59,865 nt of DNA from a bacterium (GTDB taxonomy: Bacteria; UBP6; UBA1177): NCBI GenBank assembly GCA_017963125.1, contig JAGCUA010000086.1, positions 1 to 59,865 of the forward strand, read 5' to 3'. Below are positions 50,011 through 59,200 of the stretch, piece after piece (the stretch's first letter is position 1; every line of letters begins with the position of its first letter). The notes under the pieces are model-generated. The model was not told the DNA's origin, searched no databases, and saw nothing but the letters and a program-made list of their open reading frames with translations. The position numbers were made by a program, and so were the translations under genes.

Positions 50011-53000
50011 ATGGCAAAAACTGCAATAAATCGCAAAAAAGCGGCTAAGGAATTTGCTGATTTCTGGAAAAATAAAGGTGATGAGCGGCAGGAAACTGCG
50101 CGTTTCTGGATAGGGCTTCTCTGTGATGTTTTGGGAATGGAAAATCCCGCAAAGCGCATTGAATTTGAGAAGAAAGTTCAGCTCAAGCACACGAGTTTTA
50201 TTGATGCATACATTCCTGAAACCAAGGTTCTGATTGAGCAGAAAAGCTCCGATGTCGATTTACGGAAAGAGGCGAAACAGTCGGACGGAGCCATGTTAAC
50301 TCCTTACCGTCAGGCAAAGCGTTATGCCGATGAAATGCCCAATTCACTGCGTCCGAACTGGATCGTTGTCTGCAATTTTCAGGAATTTCTGATTTATGAC
50401 ATGGAAAAGCCGCATGACGAGCCGGTTCAGGTTATGCTTAAGGATCTGCCTGATAAATTTGAATGTTTGCAGTTTATGGTCGACACTAAAAAGACTTCGG
50501 TTTCACTGGAAGAACAGGTTTCTTTAAAGGCCGGAGAACTTGTCGGAAAACTTTATGACGCGCTCATCAAGGAATACATAAATCCCGATGAAAACAGCTT
50601 TAGAAGCCTTAATATTCTGTGTGTCCGCATCGTCTTCTGCCTTTATGCCGAAGACGCCGGGCTTTTCGAAACGCGGACAAGTTTTGAAGACTATATAAAA
50701 TCGTTCAATTTACCTGATCTGAGACTTGGAATCATCAATCTTTTCAAAGCATTGGACACAAAACCGGAAAACCGTGACAAATATGACCTGAAATTAAAGG
50801 CTTTTCCTTACGTGAACGGCGGACTTTTTGCTGCTGAGGACATAGAAGTTCCCAATTTTAGCGATGAAATTGTCAACATTATAGTAAATCACTGTGCTCC
50901 TTTTGATTGGAGCGAGATTTCTCCGACGATTTTCGGAGCGGTTTTTGAATCGACACTAAACCCCGAAACACGGCGCAAAGGCGGAATGCACTACACGAGT
51001 ATTGCAAATATCCACAAAGTGATCGATCCGCTGTTTCTGGATGATTTATGGAAAGAATTTTATGAGATTACGGGTAAAAAATGCCACTCTAAGCTAGAGG
51101 GGCTGTCGCAGAGCGACTGGGGCGTGTGTCAAAACAAAAAAGCGACACACTCCACCGCCGCAAGCGGCACCTCCCCTAACTTAGGAGAGGAGTTAAGATT
51201 GACAGCAAAACAGCGTTCCCGTTTAGAGCAGTTTCGCAATAAAATAGCGAATTTAAAATTCCTTGATCCTGCCTGCGGAAGCGGCAACTTTTTGACTGAA
51301 ACCTATATTGCACTGCGCCGCCTCGAAAATGAAATTTTGAAAATAATCCACGGAAACCAGCAGCTTCTGGGAAGCGATTTTTCGCCGATAAAAGTCAAAA
51401 TTTCGCAGTTTTACGGCATTGAAATCAACGATTTTGCAGTAACAGTCGCAAAAACCGCACTTTGGATCGCCGAATCGCAGATGATGAAAGAAACAGAGGA
51501 AATTGTTGATGAAGACCTCAATTTCCTGCCGCTTTCGACAAGCGCGACGATCATTGAAGGCAATGCACTCAGAATGGATTGGAGATATTTGTGCGAAGAA
51601 GATAAAATCCCCACGATAAAGGCGAAAAAGACCAATCTTATTTATGAAGTGCATGAGCGCGAAGAAAAATACGAAGCGATAAATCTTATCACAGATGAAA
51701 TAAATATCGGAAAACCGCAACAGAAAAAGACCGAAAATCATTACGACTACATCATGGGAAACCCGCCGTTTGTAGGCGCAAGTATGATGACAGCACAACA
51801 AAAAAAGGATGCAACAGATATCTTTGGAAAAATTCATTTTGCGAACAGTATTGATTATGTCGGCGCATGGTATCACAAAGCAGCAGAACTTATAATCGGC
51901 AAAAGCACAAAAGCGGCATTTGTTTCCACTAACTCTATAACGCAGGGCGAACAGGTTTTTCCGCTTTGGAATAAACTTTTAAAAAAAGGTATCAATATTG
52001 ATTTTGCATGGCAAACATTCCGCTGGGATTCAGAATCGACCCGAAAAGCTCATGTTCACTGCGTGATAATTGGTTTTTCCTATCGGAGCGATGGTAGACT
52101 ACCAGTAAAAACCCGTCATTCTGAGCATAGAGAAGAATCTCAGCGATGTTTCGCTGACGCTCAACATGACAAAAAACGTATTTTTACCTTGGACGGCAAA
52201 GTAATCGAAGCAAAAAACATCAATCCTTACTTGATTGACACTCCGGATGTGTTGATTGAAAGCCAGGCTAAGCCGCTTTGTGATGTTCCAATGATGACCA
52301 TGGGCAACAAGCCATCCGATAATGGAAATTTTATTTTTTCAGAAGAAGAAAGAGACAAATTTGTTAAGAATTTTCCTGAAGATGCCCGCTTTCTTCGCCG
52401 TTATGTCGGGGCAAAGGATTTTTTGAACAATAACGAGATTCGCTATTGTCTGTGGCTGAAAAATGTTGCTCCGTCAGAATATATTCATAACAAGGAAATT
52501 ATGCGCCGTCTTGATGCAATCAAGGCTTTCCGAGAAAAAAGTACCGCCGAGCCTACTCGGAAATTGGCCGTGACACCGTGGAAATTTTTTTCCACACCGC
52601 ATACAGATAAGTCATATTTGATTGTTCCAAGTACATCATCGGAACGAAGGACCTATATCCCAATAGGCTTTATGACTTCTGAAATAATAGCTGCGAACTC
52701 ATGTAATATTATTCCAAATGCTACACTATATCATTTTGGTGTTCTAACTTCAAATGTTCACAACGCGTGGATGCGGCTTGTCGGCGGTCGTTTGAAAAGT
52801 GATTACCGCTATTCCGGTGCTATGGTTTATAATACATTTCCATGGTGCAGCCCTACAGATGCTCAGAAAGCAAAAATCGAGCAGACAGCGCAGGCGATTC
52901 TCGATGCCCGCTCAAAATATCCCGAAGTGACTTTGGCAGAACTTTACGGTGAGCATATGTATCTTTTTCCAGAACTTGTAAAAGCCCACAAAGAAAACGA

Positions 53001-53097
53001 CAAAGCCGTTATGGCAGCTTACAGTTTCGATCCGAAAATGAGTGAAGCAGATATGGTTGCCGAGCTTTTCAAGATGTATGAAAAGCTGACAAAATAA
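50011..53097 (+). CDS. Single-chain type IIG restriction enzyme-methyltransferase (MmeI-like)
   Basis: A 1028-residue fusion of nuclease, helical spacer, N6-adenine methyltransferase and target-recognition domain. The N-terminal nuclease has DAYIPETKVLIEQKSSDVDL (the D...ExK core near residues 70-85). The methyltransferase has motif I LDPACGSGNFLTETY (residues 418-432) and motif IV GNPPFVGASMM (NPPF at 584-587). The recognition region includes FRWDSESTRKAHVHCVIIGF, and the C-terminal KSDYRYSGAMVYNTFPW is typical of the family. Two palindromic DNA elements lie in frame (residues about 359-393 and 702-720), enlarging the protein without breaking it. ATG 50011 follows GGGGTG. Confidence 0.9.
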   Translation: MAKTAINRKKAAKEFADFWKNKGDERQETARFWIGLLCDVLGMENPAKRIEFEKKVQLKHTSFIDAYIPETKVLIEQKSSDVDLRKEAKQSDGAMLTPYRQAKRYADEMPNSLRPNWIVVCNFQEFLIYDMEKPHDEPVQVMLKDLPDKFECLQFMVDTKKTSVSLEEQVSLKAGELVGKLYDALIKEYINPDENSFRSLNILCVRIVFCLYAEDAGLFETRTSFEDYIKSFNLPDLRLGIINLFKALDTKPENRDKYDLKLKAFPYVNGGLFAAEDIEVPNFSDEIVNIIVNHCAPFDWSEISPTIFGAVFESTLNPETRRKGGMHYTSIANIHKVIDPLFLDDLWKEFYEITGKKCHSKLEGLSQSDWGVCQNKKATHSTAASGTSPNLGEELRLTAKQRSRLEQFRNKIANLKFLDPACGSGNFLTETYIALRRLENEILKIIHGNQQLLGSDFSPIKVKISQFYGIEINDFAVTVAKTALWIAESQMMKETEEIVDEDLNFLPLSTSATIIEGNALRMDWRYLCEEDKIPTIKAKKTNLIYEVHEREEKYEAINLITDEINIGKPQQKKTENHYDYIMGNPPFVGASMMTAQQKKDATDIFGKIHFANSIDYVGAWYHKAAELIIGKSTKAAFVSTNSITQGEQVFPLWNKLLKKGINIDFAWQTFRWDSESTRKAHVHCVIIGFSYRSDGRLPVKTRHSEHREESQRCFADAQHDKKRIFTLDGKVIEAKNINPYLIDTPDVLIESQAKPLCDVPMMTMGNKPSDNGNFIFSEEERDKFVKNFPEDARFLRRYVGAKDFLNNNEIRYCLWLKNVAPSEYIHNKEIMRRLDAIKAFREKSTAEPTRKLAVTPWKFFSTPHTDKSYLIVPSTSSERRTYIPIGFMTSEIIAANSCNIIPNATLYHFGVLTSNVHNAWMRLVGGRLKSDYRYSGAMVYNTFPWCSPTDAQKAKIEQTAQAILDARSKYPEVTLAELYGEHMYLFPELVKAHKENDKAVMAAYSFDPKMSEADMVAELFKMYEKLTK
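51087..51190. repeat. Palindromic element 1, in frame inside the type IIG gene
   Basis: About 104 bases whose left and right halves are largely complementary, with small inner hairpins GTCGCAGAGCGAC and GCCGCAAGCGGC and the loop CAAAACAAAAAA. It adds about 35 residues (QSDWGVCQNKK-like) between the helical spacer and motif I. The right arm (GCGGCACCTCCCCTAACTTA) resembles a dispersed repeat known from many unrelated genomes. Confidence 0.8.
52115..52170. repeat. Palindromic element 2, in frame inside the type IIG gene
   Basis: Ends GTCATTCTGAGC and GCTCAACATGAC are inverted repeats with two mismatches; the centre CAGCGATGTTTCGCTG is a hairpin. It encodes RHSEHREESQRCFADAQHD, a peptide that recurs wherever this widespread repeat is translated. 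It sits in the recognition domain. Confidence 0.85.
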
Positions 53098-53133
53098 TTT
53101 TTACAGGCGAGCTGCCGGCACGCCGACAAAAGT

Positions 53134-53168
53134 CCCTCGCCATTATGGAGAGGGATTCAGGGTGAGGT
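53134..53168. repeat. Palindromic element 3 after the type IIG gene
   Basis: GTCCCTCGCCATTATGGAGA, then GGGATTCAGGGTGAGG. It resembles a third common dispersed repeat and lies between the type IIG stop and the right direct repeat. Confidence 0.6.
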
Positions 53169-53171
53169 CTG

Positions 53172-53849
53172 CTAAGAGTTTTCAAACAGAAATTTGTCGG
53201 AAAACAGATCTTTTCCGTATCCGGAGAAGTTGTTTTTGAGGAAGGTAAGCCCTTTGTCGACGCTTTCAAGCTGGGAGGCGCGGTGAAGGTCGGTCCCCAG
53301 ATTGTCGATGATCTCCTTTTCCAGAAAGCGGATGACCTGCTTTTTCTTTATGTGGAAAGAGGCTTTTGCTAAAGTCCGCACCGAAGACTGGAAGAAAACT
53401 TTGTACTTCTTTTTCAGTTCAAGCCAGAATTCGTCATCTTTCAGGTATCTTTCGATATGTGCCAGAAGCGGGATGAAACCTGATGCGTTGAGTGAAAAAA
53501 CCGATTTTTCTATCTCGCTTTTGCCGACAAACGGGGAAAATTCGACCATGATTATTTTGTAGCCGTTTTTTGTCCGTGAAAATTCGCGGTGGTCGGAAAG
53601 TTCCTTTATTTTCGGGATATTGCACATATATTCGAAACTGAAGCGCCTGACCATCGTTTTGCCGATAGCCGAGATCCGCCCCATGACGATGTTCGGATCG
53701 GGATTGAAAAGGGCGTGAAATTTATGCGGAGTCGGAACGATCTCGATGTAACCGAAAGAAGACATTTCCTTGATGATTTCAAGTGTTTCGGAAACTTCCT
53801 CTGGGCCGTCATCCAGCCCCGGCAGAAGATGTGAATGAAGATCTATCAT
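53172..53849 (-). CDS. CpsB/YwqE-type PHP-family protein-tyrosine phosphatase
   Basis: A 225-residue manganese-dependent PHP-family phosphatase. MIDLHSHLLPGLDDGPEEV is the first metal-binding block, VPTPHKFHALFNPDP the second, and later SGFIPLLAHIERY and NLGTDLHRASQL the third and fourth, with the His and Asp ligands in place. Such enzymes dephosphorylate the tyrosine kinases that control capsule or exopolysaccharide export. The last 33 codons lie inside the right direct repeat of the restriction island, and the orphaned original end is at 49814-49912. The upstream gene boundary is 6 bases from iorB. Confidence 0.92.
   Translation of the reverse strand: MIDLHSHLLPGLDDGPEEVSETLEIIKEMSSFGYIEIVPTPHKFHALFNPDPNIVMGRISAIGKTMVRRFSFEYMCNIPKIKELSDHREFSRTKNGYKIIMVEFSPFVGKSEIEKSVFSLNASGFIPLLAHIERYLKDDEFWLELKKKYKVFFQSSVRTLAKASFHIKKKQVIRFLEKEIIDNLGTDLHRASQLESVDKGLTFLKNNFSGYGKDLFSDKFLFENS
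53178..53276. repeat. Right 99-bp direct repeat (functional 3' end of the CpsB gene)
   Basis: The partner of 49814-49912. It lies inside the intact phosphatase gene and supplies its last 33 codons before the TAG stop. Confidence 0.93.
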
Positions 53850-53855
53850 TAAAGA

Positions 53856-54443
53856 TTATTTCGAATTTTTCTCGGCAAATTCCCAGCCTGCGTTGATTGC
53901 TGCGAGGTTTGCTTTGACGATCTCTTCGCCTTTGCTTCCGAAAATGACTTCAACTCCTTTTCTGATGACGTTGATGTCAAGACCGGTGAAAAGGCTTGCA
54001 GCGCCTGCGATGACCATGTTCATGCCGCGTGCGTTGTTGACTTCCTTCGCGATGCCGTCGCCGTCGATAGCGATGCAGCGGGGCTGTTTTTTGAGCTCGG
54101 CCATAAGTTCGTCAACGTTCGGATAGTTGTCGATATTGATGAACGGGTTGGTGTTGGTTACGATCCAGCCTGTTTCCGGGTTAAGCCACGGAAGGTAACG
54201 GAGCGATTCCATCGGCTCTACGCTGATGATGATGTCAGCTTTTCCCATCGGAACGAGGTCGCTCCAGATCGGTTTGTCTGAAATTCTGAAGTGGCTCTGA
54301 ACGTCGCCGCCGCGCTGGCTCATGCCGTGAACTTCGGCCTGTTTGAGATAAAGACCGCTTTCAACTGCGGCATAACCGAAGATCTGTGCGATCGAAAGAA
54401 TGCCCTGACCGCCTACACCTGCAAGAATCATATCACATTTCAT
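53856..54443 (-). CDS. iorB: Indolepyruvate:ferredoxin oxidoreductase, beta subunit
   Basis: A 195-residue gamma-domain-type subunit. The first block GVGGQGILSIAQIFGYAAVE is the classical glycine loop, followed by QAEVHGMSQRGGDVQSHFRI and MNMVIAGAASLFTGLDINVI. With IorA it converts aryl pyruvates (from Trp, Phe and Tyr) to aryl-acyl-CoA with reduction of ferredoxin, an anaerobic route of amino-acid use. It is 12 bases downstream of iorA. Confidence 0.93.
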   Translation of the reverse strand: MKCDMILAGVGGQGILSIAQIFGYAAVESGLYLKQAEVHGMSQRGGDVQSHFRISDKPIWSDLVPMGKADIIISVEPMESLRYLPWLNPETGWIVTNTNPFINIDNYPNVDELMAELKKQPRCIAIDGDGIAKEVNNARGMNMVIAGAASLFTGLDINVIRKGVEVIFGSKGEEIVKANLAAINAGWEFAEKNSK

Positions 54444-54455
54444 AAGAGCACCTCC

Positions 54456-56060
54456 TTACTTCTTTGCCGCTTTGGTTTTTCTTCTTAAAGTCTGCATGCA
54501 TTCTCTCTGCGGAATGATTACAGAAACGCCGTTGTATTCGATCTCTTCGGTGATGACTTTGACCATTTCCTCGTGGTTTGCCTTTGTCGGGACAACTACG
54601 CGGATGTGGTTCTCATCAACGCCGAGACCTTTTACTATCTGGTAAAGTCTTCCTTCAGCGTGCGATTTCTGGCCGCCAGTCATACCTGTGGTCGAGTTGT
54701 CGCTGATGAAAACGACGATGTTTGCTTTGTCGATGACTGCATCGAGAAGACCTGTCATGCCGCTGTGGGTGAAGGTCGAGTCGCCGATCACAGCGCAAGC
54801 CGGGAACATTCCGGCGTCAGCCGCGCCTTTTGCCATCGTGATGCTTGCACCCATGTCAACACAGCTGTTTACTGCCTGGAAAGGCGGAAGTGCGCCGAGA
54901 GTATAGCATCCGATATCGCCGAAAAGGTGTCCGTCGCCGTATTTGTCTTTTACTGCTTCAACGTAAGCTGCGTAGAAGTCAGCGTGGCTGCAGCCGGGGC
55001 AGAGTTTCGGAGGTCTTCCTGCAACGAGAGCGGGAACATCTTTTCCGATCGTCTCTTTGAGGCCGAGAGCAGCTGCGATGAGGTTCGGATTGAGTTCGCC
55101 GTCACGCGGAAGTTCGCCTGACATTCTTCCCAGAACTTTGATGTCCTTGTCGAGAAGACCGCGGAGAGCTTCTTCGACCATCGGCATACCTTCTTCGAGA
55201 ACGAGGACTTTCTCGCATTCCGAAGCGAGGCGAGCGATGAGTTTTTTCGGAGCCGGATACTGGCAGACTTTGACTACCGGGTAGGGGCAGACGCCGTCAA
55301 AATTTTCCATGAGGTAGTTGAACGCAAGGCCGCATGCGATGATGCCGAGCGACTTGTCTGCGCCGTCAATGTATTTGTTCCACGGAGAGTTTTCGGACTC
55401 TTCCATGAATTTTTTCTGGTTTTCGAGAGTTCTTCTGTAGCTCTTTTTCGCAAGTGCCGGAAGAAGGACGAACTGGCGTTTGTCTTCGGGCAGCTTGAGT
55501 TCGTTCGGAGCGATCGGGTCTCTGAGCTCTACACCCGAGCGGGAGTGCGAAAGACGTGTCGTGACACGCATAAGGACCGGAGTTTTGTATTTTTCGGAAA
55601 GTTCGTAGCCGTGGAAAACCATGTCGTAAGCTTCCTGCTGGTTCGACGGTTCAAGGATCGGAAGAAGGGCGAATTTTGCAAGGATCCTCGAATCCTGCTC
55701 GTCCTGGGATGAGTGCATGCTCGGATCGTCAGCAACCGTTACGATGCAGCCGCCGTTTGCGCCGGTTACGCCTGAGTTTACGAACGGGTCCATTGCGACG
55801 TTGAGGCCGACGTGCTTCATCATAGCCATGCTTCTTTTGCCTGCATAGCTCATTCCGAGAGCGCCTTCAACAGCGGTCTTCTCGTTTGCCGACCAGGTTC
55901 TGTGAACGTTTCTTTCAGCTGCGACTTTGGAAGCCTGCGCATACTCCATGATCTCTGTCGAAGGAGTGCCTGGGTAAGCGTAAAATCCCGAAATACCGGC
56001 ATCAAGAGCCGCCTGGGCGATAGCTTCATCGCCGAGAATCATCATTTTTTTCTTTGTCAC
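54456..56060 (-). CDS. iorA: Indolepyruvate:ferredoxin oxidoreductase, alpha subunit (no ferredoxin domain)
   Basis: A 534-residue thiamine-pyrophosphate enzyme subunit. MMILGDEAIAQAALDAGISG opens it, AYPGTPSTEIMEYAQ and WSANEKTAVEGALGMSYAGK form the pyrimidine-binding domain, and CPGCSHADFYAAY with FGDIGCYTLGALPPF and VIGDSTFTHSGMTGLLDAV the TPP-binding domain. The usual C-terminal pair of [4Fe-4S] CxxCxxC motifs is absent; the protein stops after RECMQTLRRKTKAAKK. Electrons must then pass by another route or subunit. The start is GTG 56060, after GGAGG; the open frame continues 11 codons further. Confidence 0.92.
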   Translation of the reverse strand: MTKKKMMILGDEAIAQAALDAGISGFYAYPGTPSTEIMEYAQASKVAAERNVHRTWSANEKTAVEGALGMSYAGKRSMAMMKHVGLNVAMDPFVNSGVTGANGGCIVTVADDPSMHSSQDEQDSRILAKFALLPILEPSNQQEAYDMVFHGYELSEKYKTPVLMRVTTRLSHSRSGVELRDPIAPNELKLPEDKRQFVLLPALAKKSYRRTLENQKKFMEESENSPWNKYIDGADKSLGIIACGLAFNYLMENFDGVCPYPVVKVCQYPAPKKLIARLASECEKVLVLEEGMPMVEEALRGLLDKDIKVLGRMSGELPRDGELNPNLIAAALGLKETIGKDVPALVAGRPPKLCPGCSHADFYAAYVEAVKDKYGDGHLFGDIGCYTLGALPPFQAVNSCVDMGASITMAKGAADAGMFPACAVIGDSTFTHSGMTGLLDAVIDKANIVVFISDNSTTGMTGGQKSHAEGRLYQIVKGLGVDENHIRVVVPTKANHEEMVKVITEEIEYNGVSVIIPQRECMQTLRRKTKAAKK

Positions 56061-56124
56061 GATAACCTCCAGAATTATCAAAAAATAAGCCAAAAACTTG
56101 AATCAACTTAAAAAACGCGGAGCA

Positions 56125-56153
56125 CTCTAACATCTTGAAATAGGAATGGTCAA
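56125..56153 (-). promoter_or_regulatory. Candidate promoter of the iorA-iorB-cpsB operon
   Basis: On the minus strand: TTGACC (56153-56148), 17 bases, TTAGAG (56130-56125). The -35 is good, the -10 weak. Confidence 0.45.
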
Positions 56154-56258
56154 ATTTTTTATGCTGTCGGGTGTGAAATTAAAAAAAATGTCGGATTTTT
56201 CTTGTCTTTTTGTTTAAAATTTTAATAATTGACGAGGTTTTTATAAAAGGAGGGTCGC

Positions 56259-59200
56259 ATGAAACGTATTTTTTGTCTGATTATGGTTTTTATTGCGGTT
56301 TTCGCTGTTTCGTGCAGCGGCAAGAAAAAAGTGGAACCCGATGAAGGTAACAAACCGTTGCCTGAAGAAGAAGTGACGAAAGAAGTCTCCGCAGAAGAGG
56401 GCGGAACAGTTACGAATGAGGATGGATCGGTTTCGATTGAGATCCCTTCCGGAGCTCTTGAAGATGACACAACGATCACGATGAAAATTTACGATGCTAA
56501 AGACTATCCTGGAACGGAAGGCGAAACCGTGATCAGCAAAATCGTAGAATTCGAACCGTCAGGCACGATTTTCAAGAAACCTGTCGTGATTTCTATGATC
56601 AGCACCGGAACAGAGGAAATCACCAGAGCGGTTCAGAAAAAAGTAGTTACCGCAGCGGTCTACAGGGAAACGAAAGGTGAGTGGAGCTACAGCCCGACAG
56701 GTGCTGCCGTTAAAATCTCAGGTCACAACGAAGCGGGCGATCCGATTATGACAACTGCGGCCGGAGATCCGATCATGCTGAATGCTGCGGGCGATCCGAT
56801 CATGCAGAGCACAGGCGCGATGCTGAGCGCTGCGGGAGACCCGATTATGATTACTGCAGCAGGTGATCCGATCATGACGGCGGCGGCAGGTGATCCGATC
56901 ATGATGACTACTGGGCATTTCACTGCCTATGCTTTCTTCCATATCGATCTTAAAGATGAAGAAGTCACGGATGACGATGCAGATATAACTGAAGATGACG
57001 ACGATGTTATAGAAATAACGGATGAAGACGAGGACAATATCGAAATTCCGGATGAAAATGATGAAGATATAGAGATAACGGATGAAGACGAGGACGAGCC
57101 GACAGAAGACGTGGACGAAATCCCCGATATCGAAATTCCTGATGAAAATGACGACACGGATGTGATCGTTCCGGAACCTGAACCTGAACTTCTCCGTTCA
57201 AAGGTTCTCTGCACGGGCATGACTATCTGCACTGATGAAACAGGTTCCCAGATTTTGTGCCCTGAAGAGGAAAATGCGTTTTACGGTCAGGATGCACAGT
57301 ATGCTGTCAGAGGATCGTGCGTTCCTGATCACAAACTGAAAGAAATCGTAAAACCGGAAGCGCTTGAAAACGATTTTGTCGAGGTGCATGACGACAACAC
57401 CGGTCTTACATGGCTTTATCTCGGTGTAAAGGGAAGTTACGAAGGAGTTAAAAACGGCTGTGACATTTCTTATGACGGAAAGGAAGACTGGAGATTCCCG
57501 ACTCCGAAAGAACTTATGACTCTTGCATGGAACGACAGGCTTTTCCGCGGTATTCCGGCAGATCCGATCCTTTTTAAAAAGGTGATCGATGACGCGGTCG
57601 AAAGTTATTCCTACAGCGATAAATACGGCATTTATCTCTGGAGTTCGATCGAAAACTACATATATGCGCTGGAATACGGCATGACGATTCCTCCGAAAGC
57701 ATACGAAAGCTACCAGAGCGTTTTTTACGATGGTATTCTTATGTGCGTCAGCGGTGAAGAATACGGAAAAGTAAAGGCCGACGACTACGCTTCAATTACC
57801 AGAAGCGGTGATGAAATGGTTTTTGACTCATCTACGAACCTTTACTGGCAGAAAGATTCCGGTAAGGCTGAAACATGGAAAGAGGCGCTTTCCTACTGCG
57901 AAAATCTTGAATACGCCGGTTTCAGCGACTGGAGACTTCCGAACAAAAACGAACTTGTGACACTTATCGACCATTCAAAGCTCGGAACGGATGTCGTTTC
58001 TTCGTTCCCCGGCATGAAAGCCGATGTCTTCTGGAGCTCGACCAGCGCCGGTGAATACAAGTGGGTCGTCGATATGACTGACGGAACGGCTTACACTTTC
58101 AACGGCAAGACCGCCGGAGGATTTTACATCATGAGACACAGCGAACTGCCGATTTCTGTCCGCTGCGTCAGATCAAAACTTGATGAAAAAACAGAAATCC
58201 CGGTTTGCAACGAAAGCGGAGTTGCACCGTGCAAGGCTGCAGACGGAACGGTCTGGTCTTCGGTTATATACCCCGAAATTTTTGTAGATTTCGACAAATC
58301 AAAGATCTCATCCTATAACGGAGGCGGATGCCTTAACTGCAGAAACAATACGCGCTCGACAGACGACGGCGTTTATTCGTGGGATATTGCCGAAATGTGC
58401 CGCAGCCTTAGAGAAAATGGCTCGAACAACTGGAGACTTCCGACGTTAGACGAGATCCGCTCGATAGTCACAACGGAAAAACTCAAAAAAGGCGGCTCCT
58501 GCGGGATAACGAATGAATGTTTTGAAGAGTCATGCGGAAATGGAGAAACATGCTCCGAAGACGAGCCGTCGCAAACGCTTTTCTATGATTACGGAGCTAT
58601 GTTTTCTGCTACATTCAATCTTGAGCATTCATATCATGATGAGGAAAACGGAAGAGATCTCTATCCTGCGTTATGGGCTTTAAGCACGGAATACGGCAGC
58701 ATGGGGCTGTCTTCTGATATTCCTGTTTCAATGCTTTTCCAGAGATGCGTCCTTGACGAAACACTTGAGATCCATGAAACTCCGTATGCCGATCCTGAAA
58801 CCGGTTTGACTTGGTCGGATATTTCTTCCGGCTATTTGATACTGCCGGATGCAGACGACTACTGCTACGAGCTTTCGAAAGGAGATCCTGAACACTGGTG
58901 GAGAATGCCTGCTCTCGATGAAGTTAAAACACTTGTCAGGAACTGCAGTGAAGAGGAAGAGTGGTGTCCGGTTGATGTTACCGGCAAATATTCGGTTTTG
59001 GGTGACATTGACTATGTATGGGCTGCAGACAATGACGGCAAACTCTACTACGTTGACTTTTCGGAAGCCGGGATCTATGAAACCGGCAGTGATGACAGGA
59101 ACAGAGTCCGCTGCGTTTCCGACGGTTCCAACCCGTGTGCATACGATCCGTGCAACGGGCTTGCGCGCTGCAATGTTGTCGAGAATGCAGGCGTAAGAAC

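Larger units (their letters stand above)
49913..53177. mobile_element. Type IIG restriction-modification island inserted in the 3' end of a CpsB-type gene
   Basis: The segment between two 99-bp direct repeats holds a single gene and no integrase or transposase. The right repeat completes the phosphatase gene and the left repeat is its orphaned old end, so the island arrived with its own copy of the last 33 codons. The island also carries three palindromic elements seen nowhere else in the window, which suggests origin from another genome. Confidence 0.75.
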
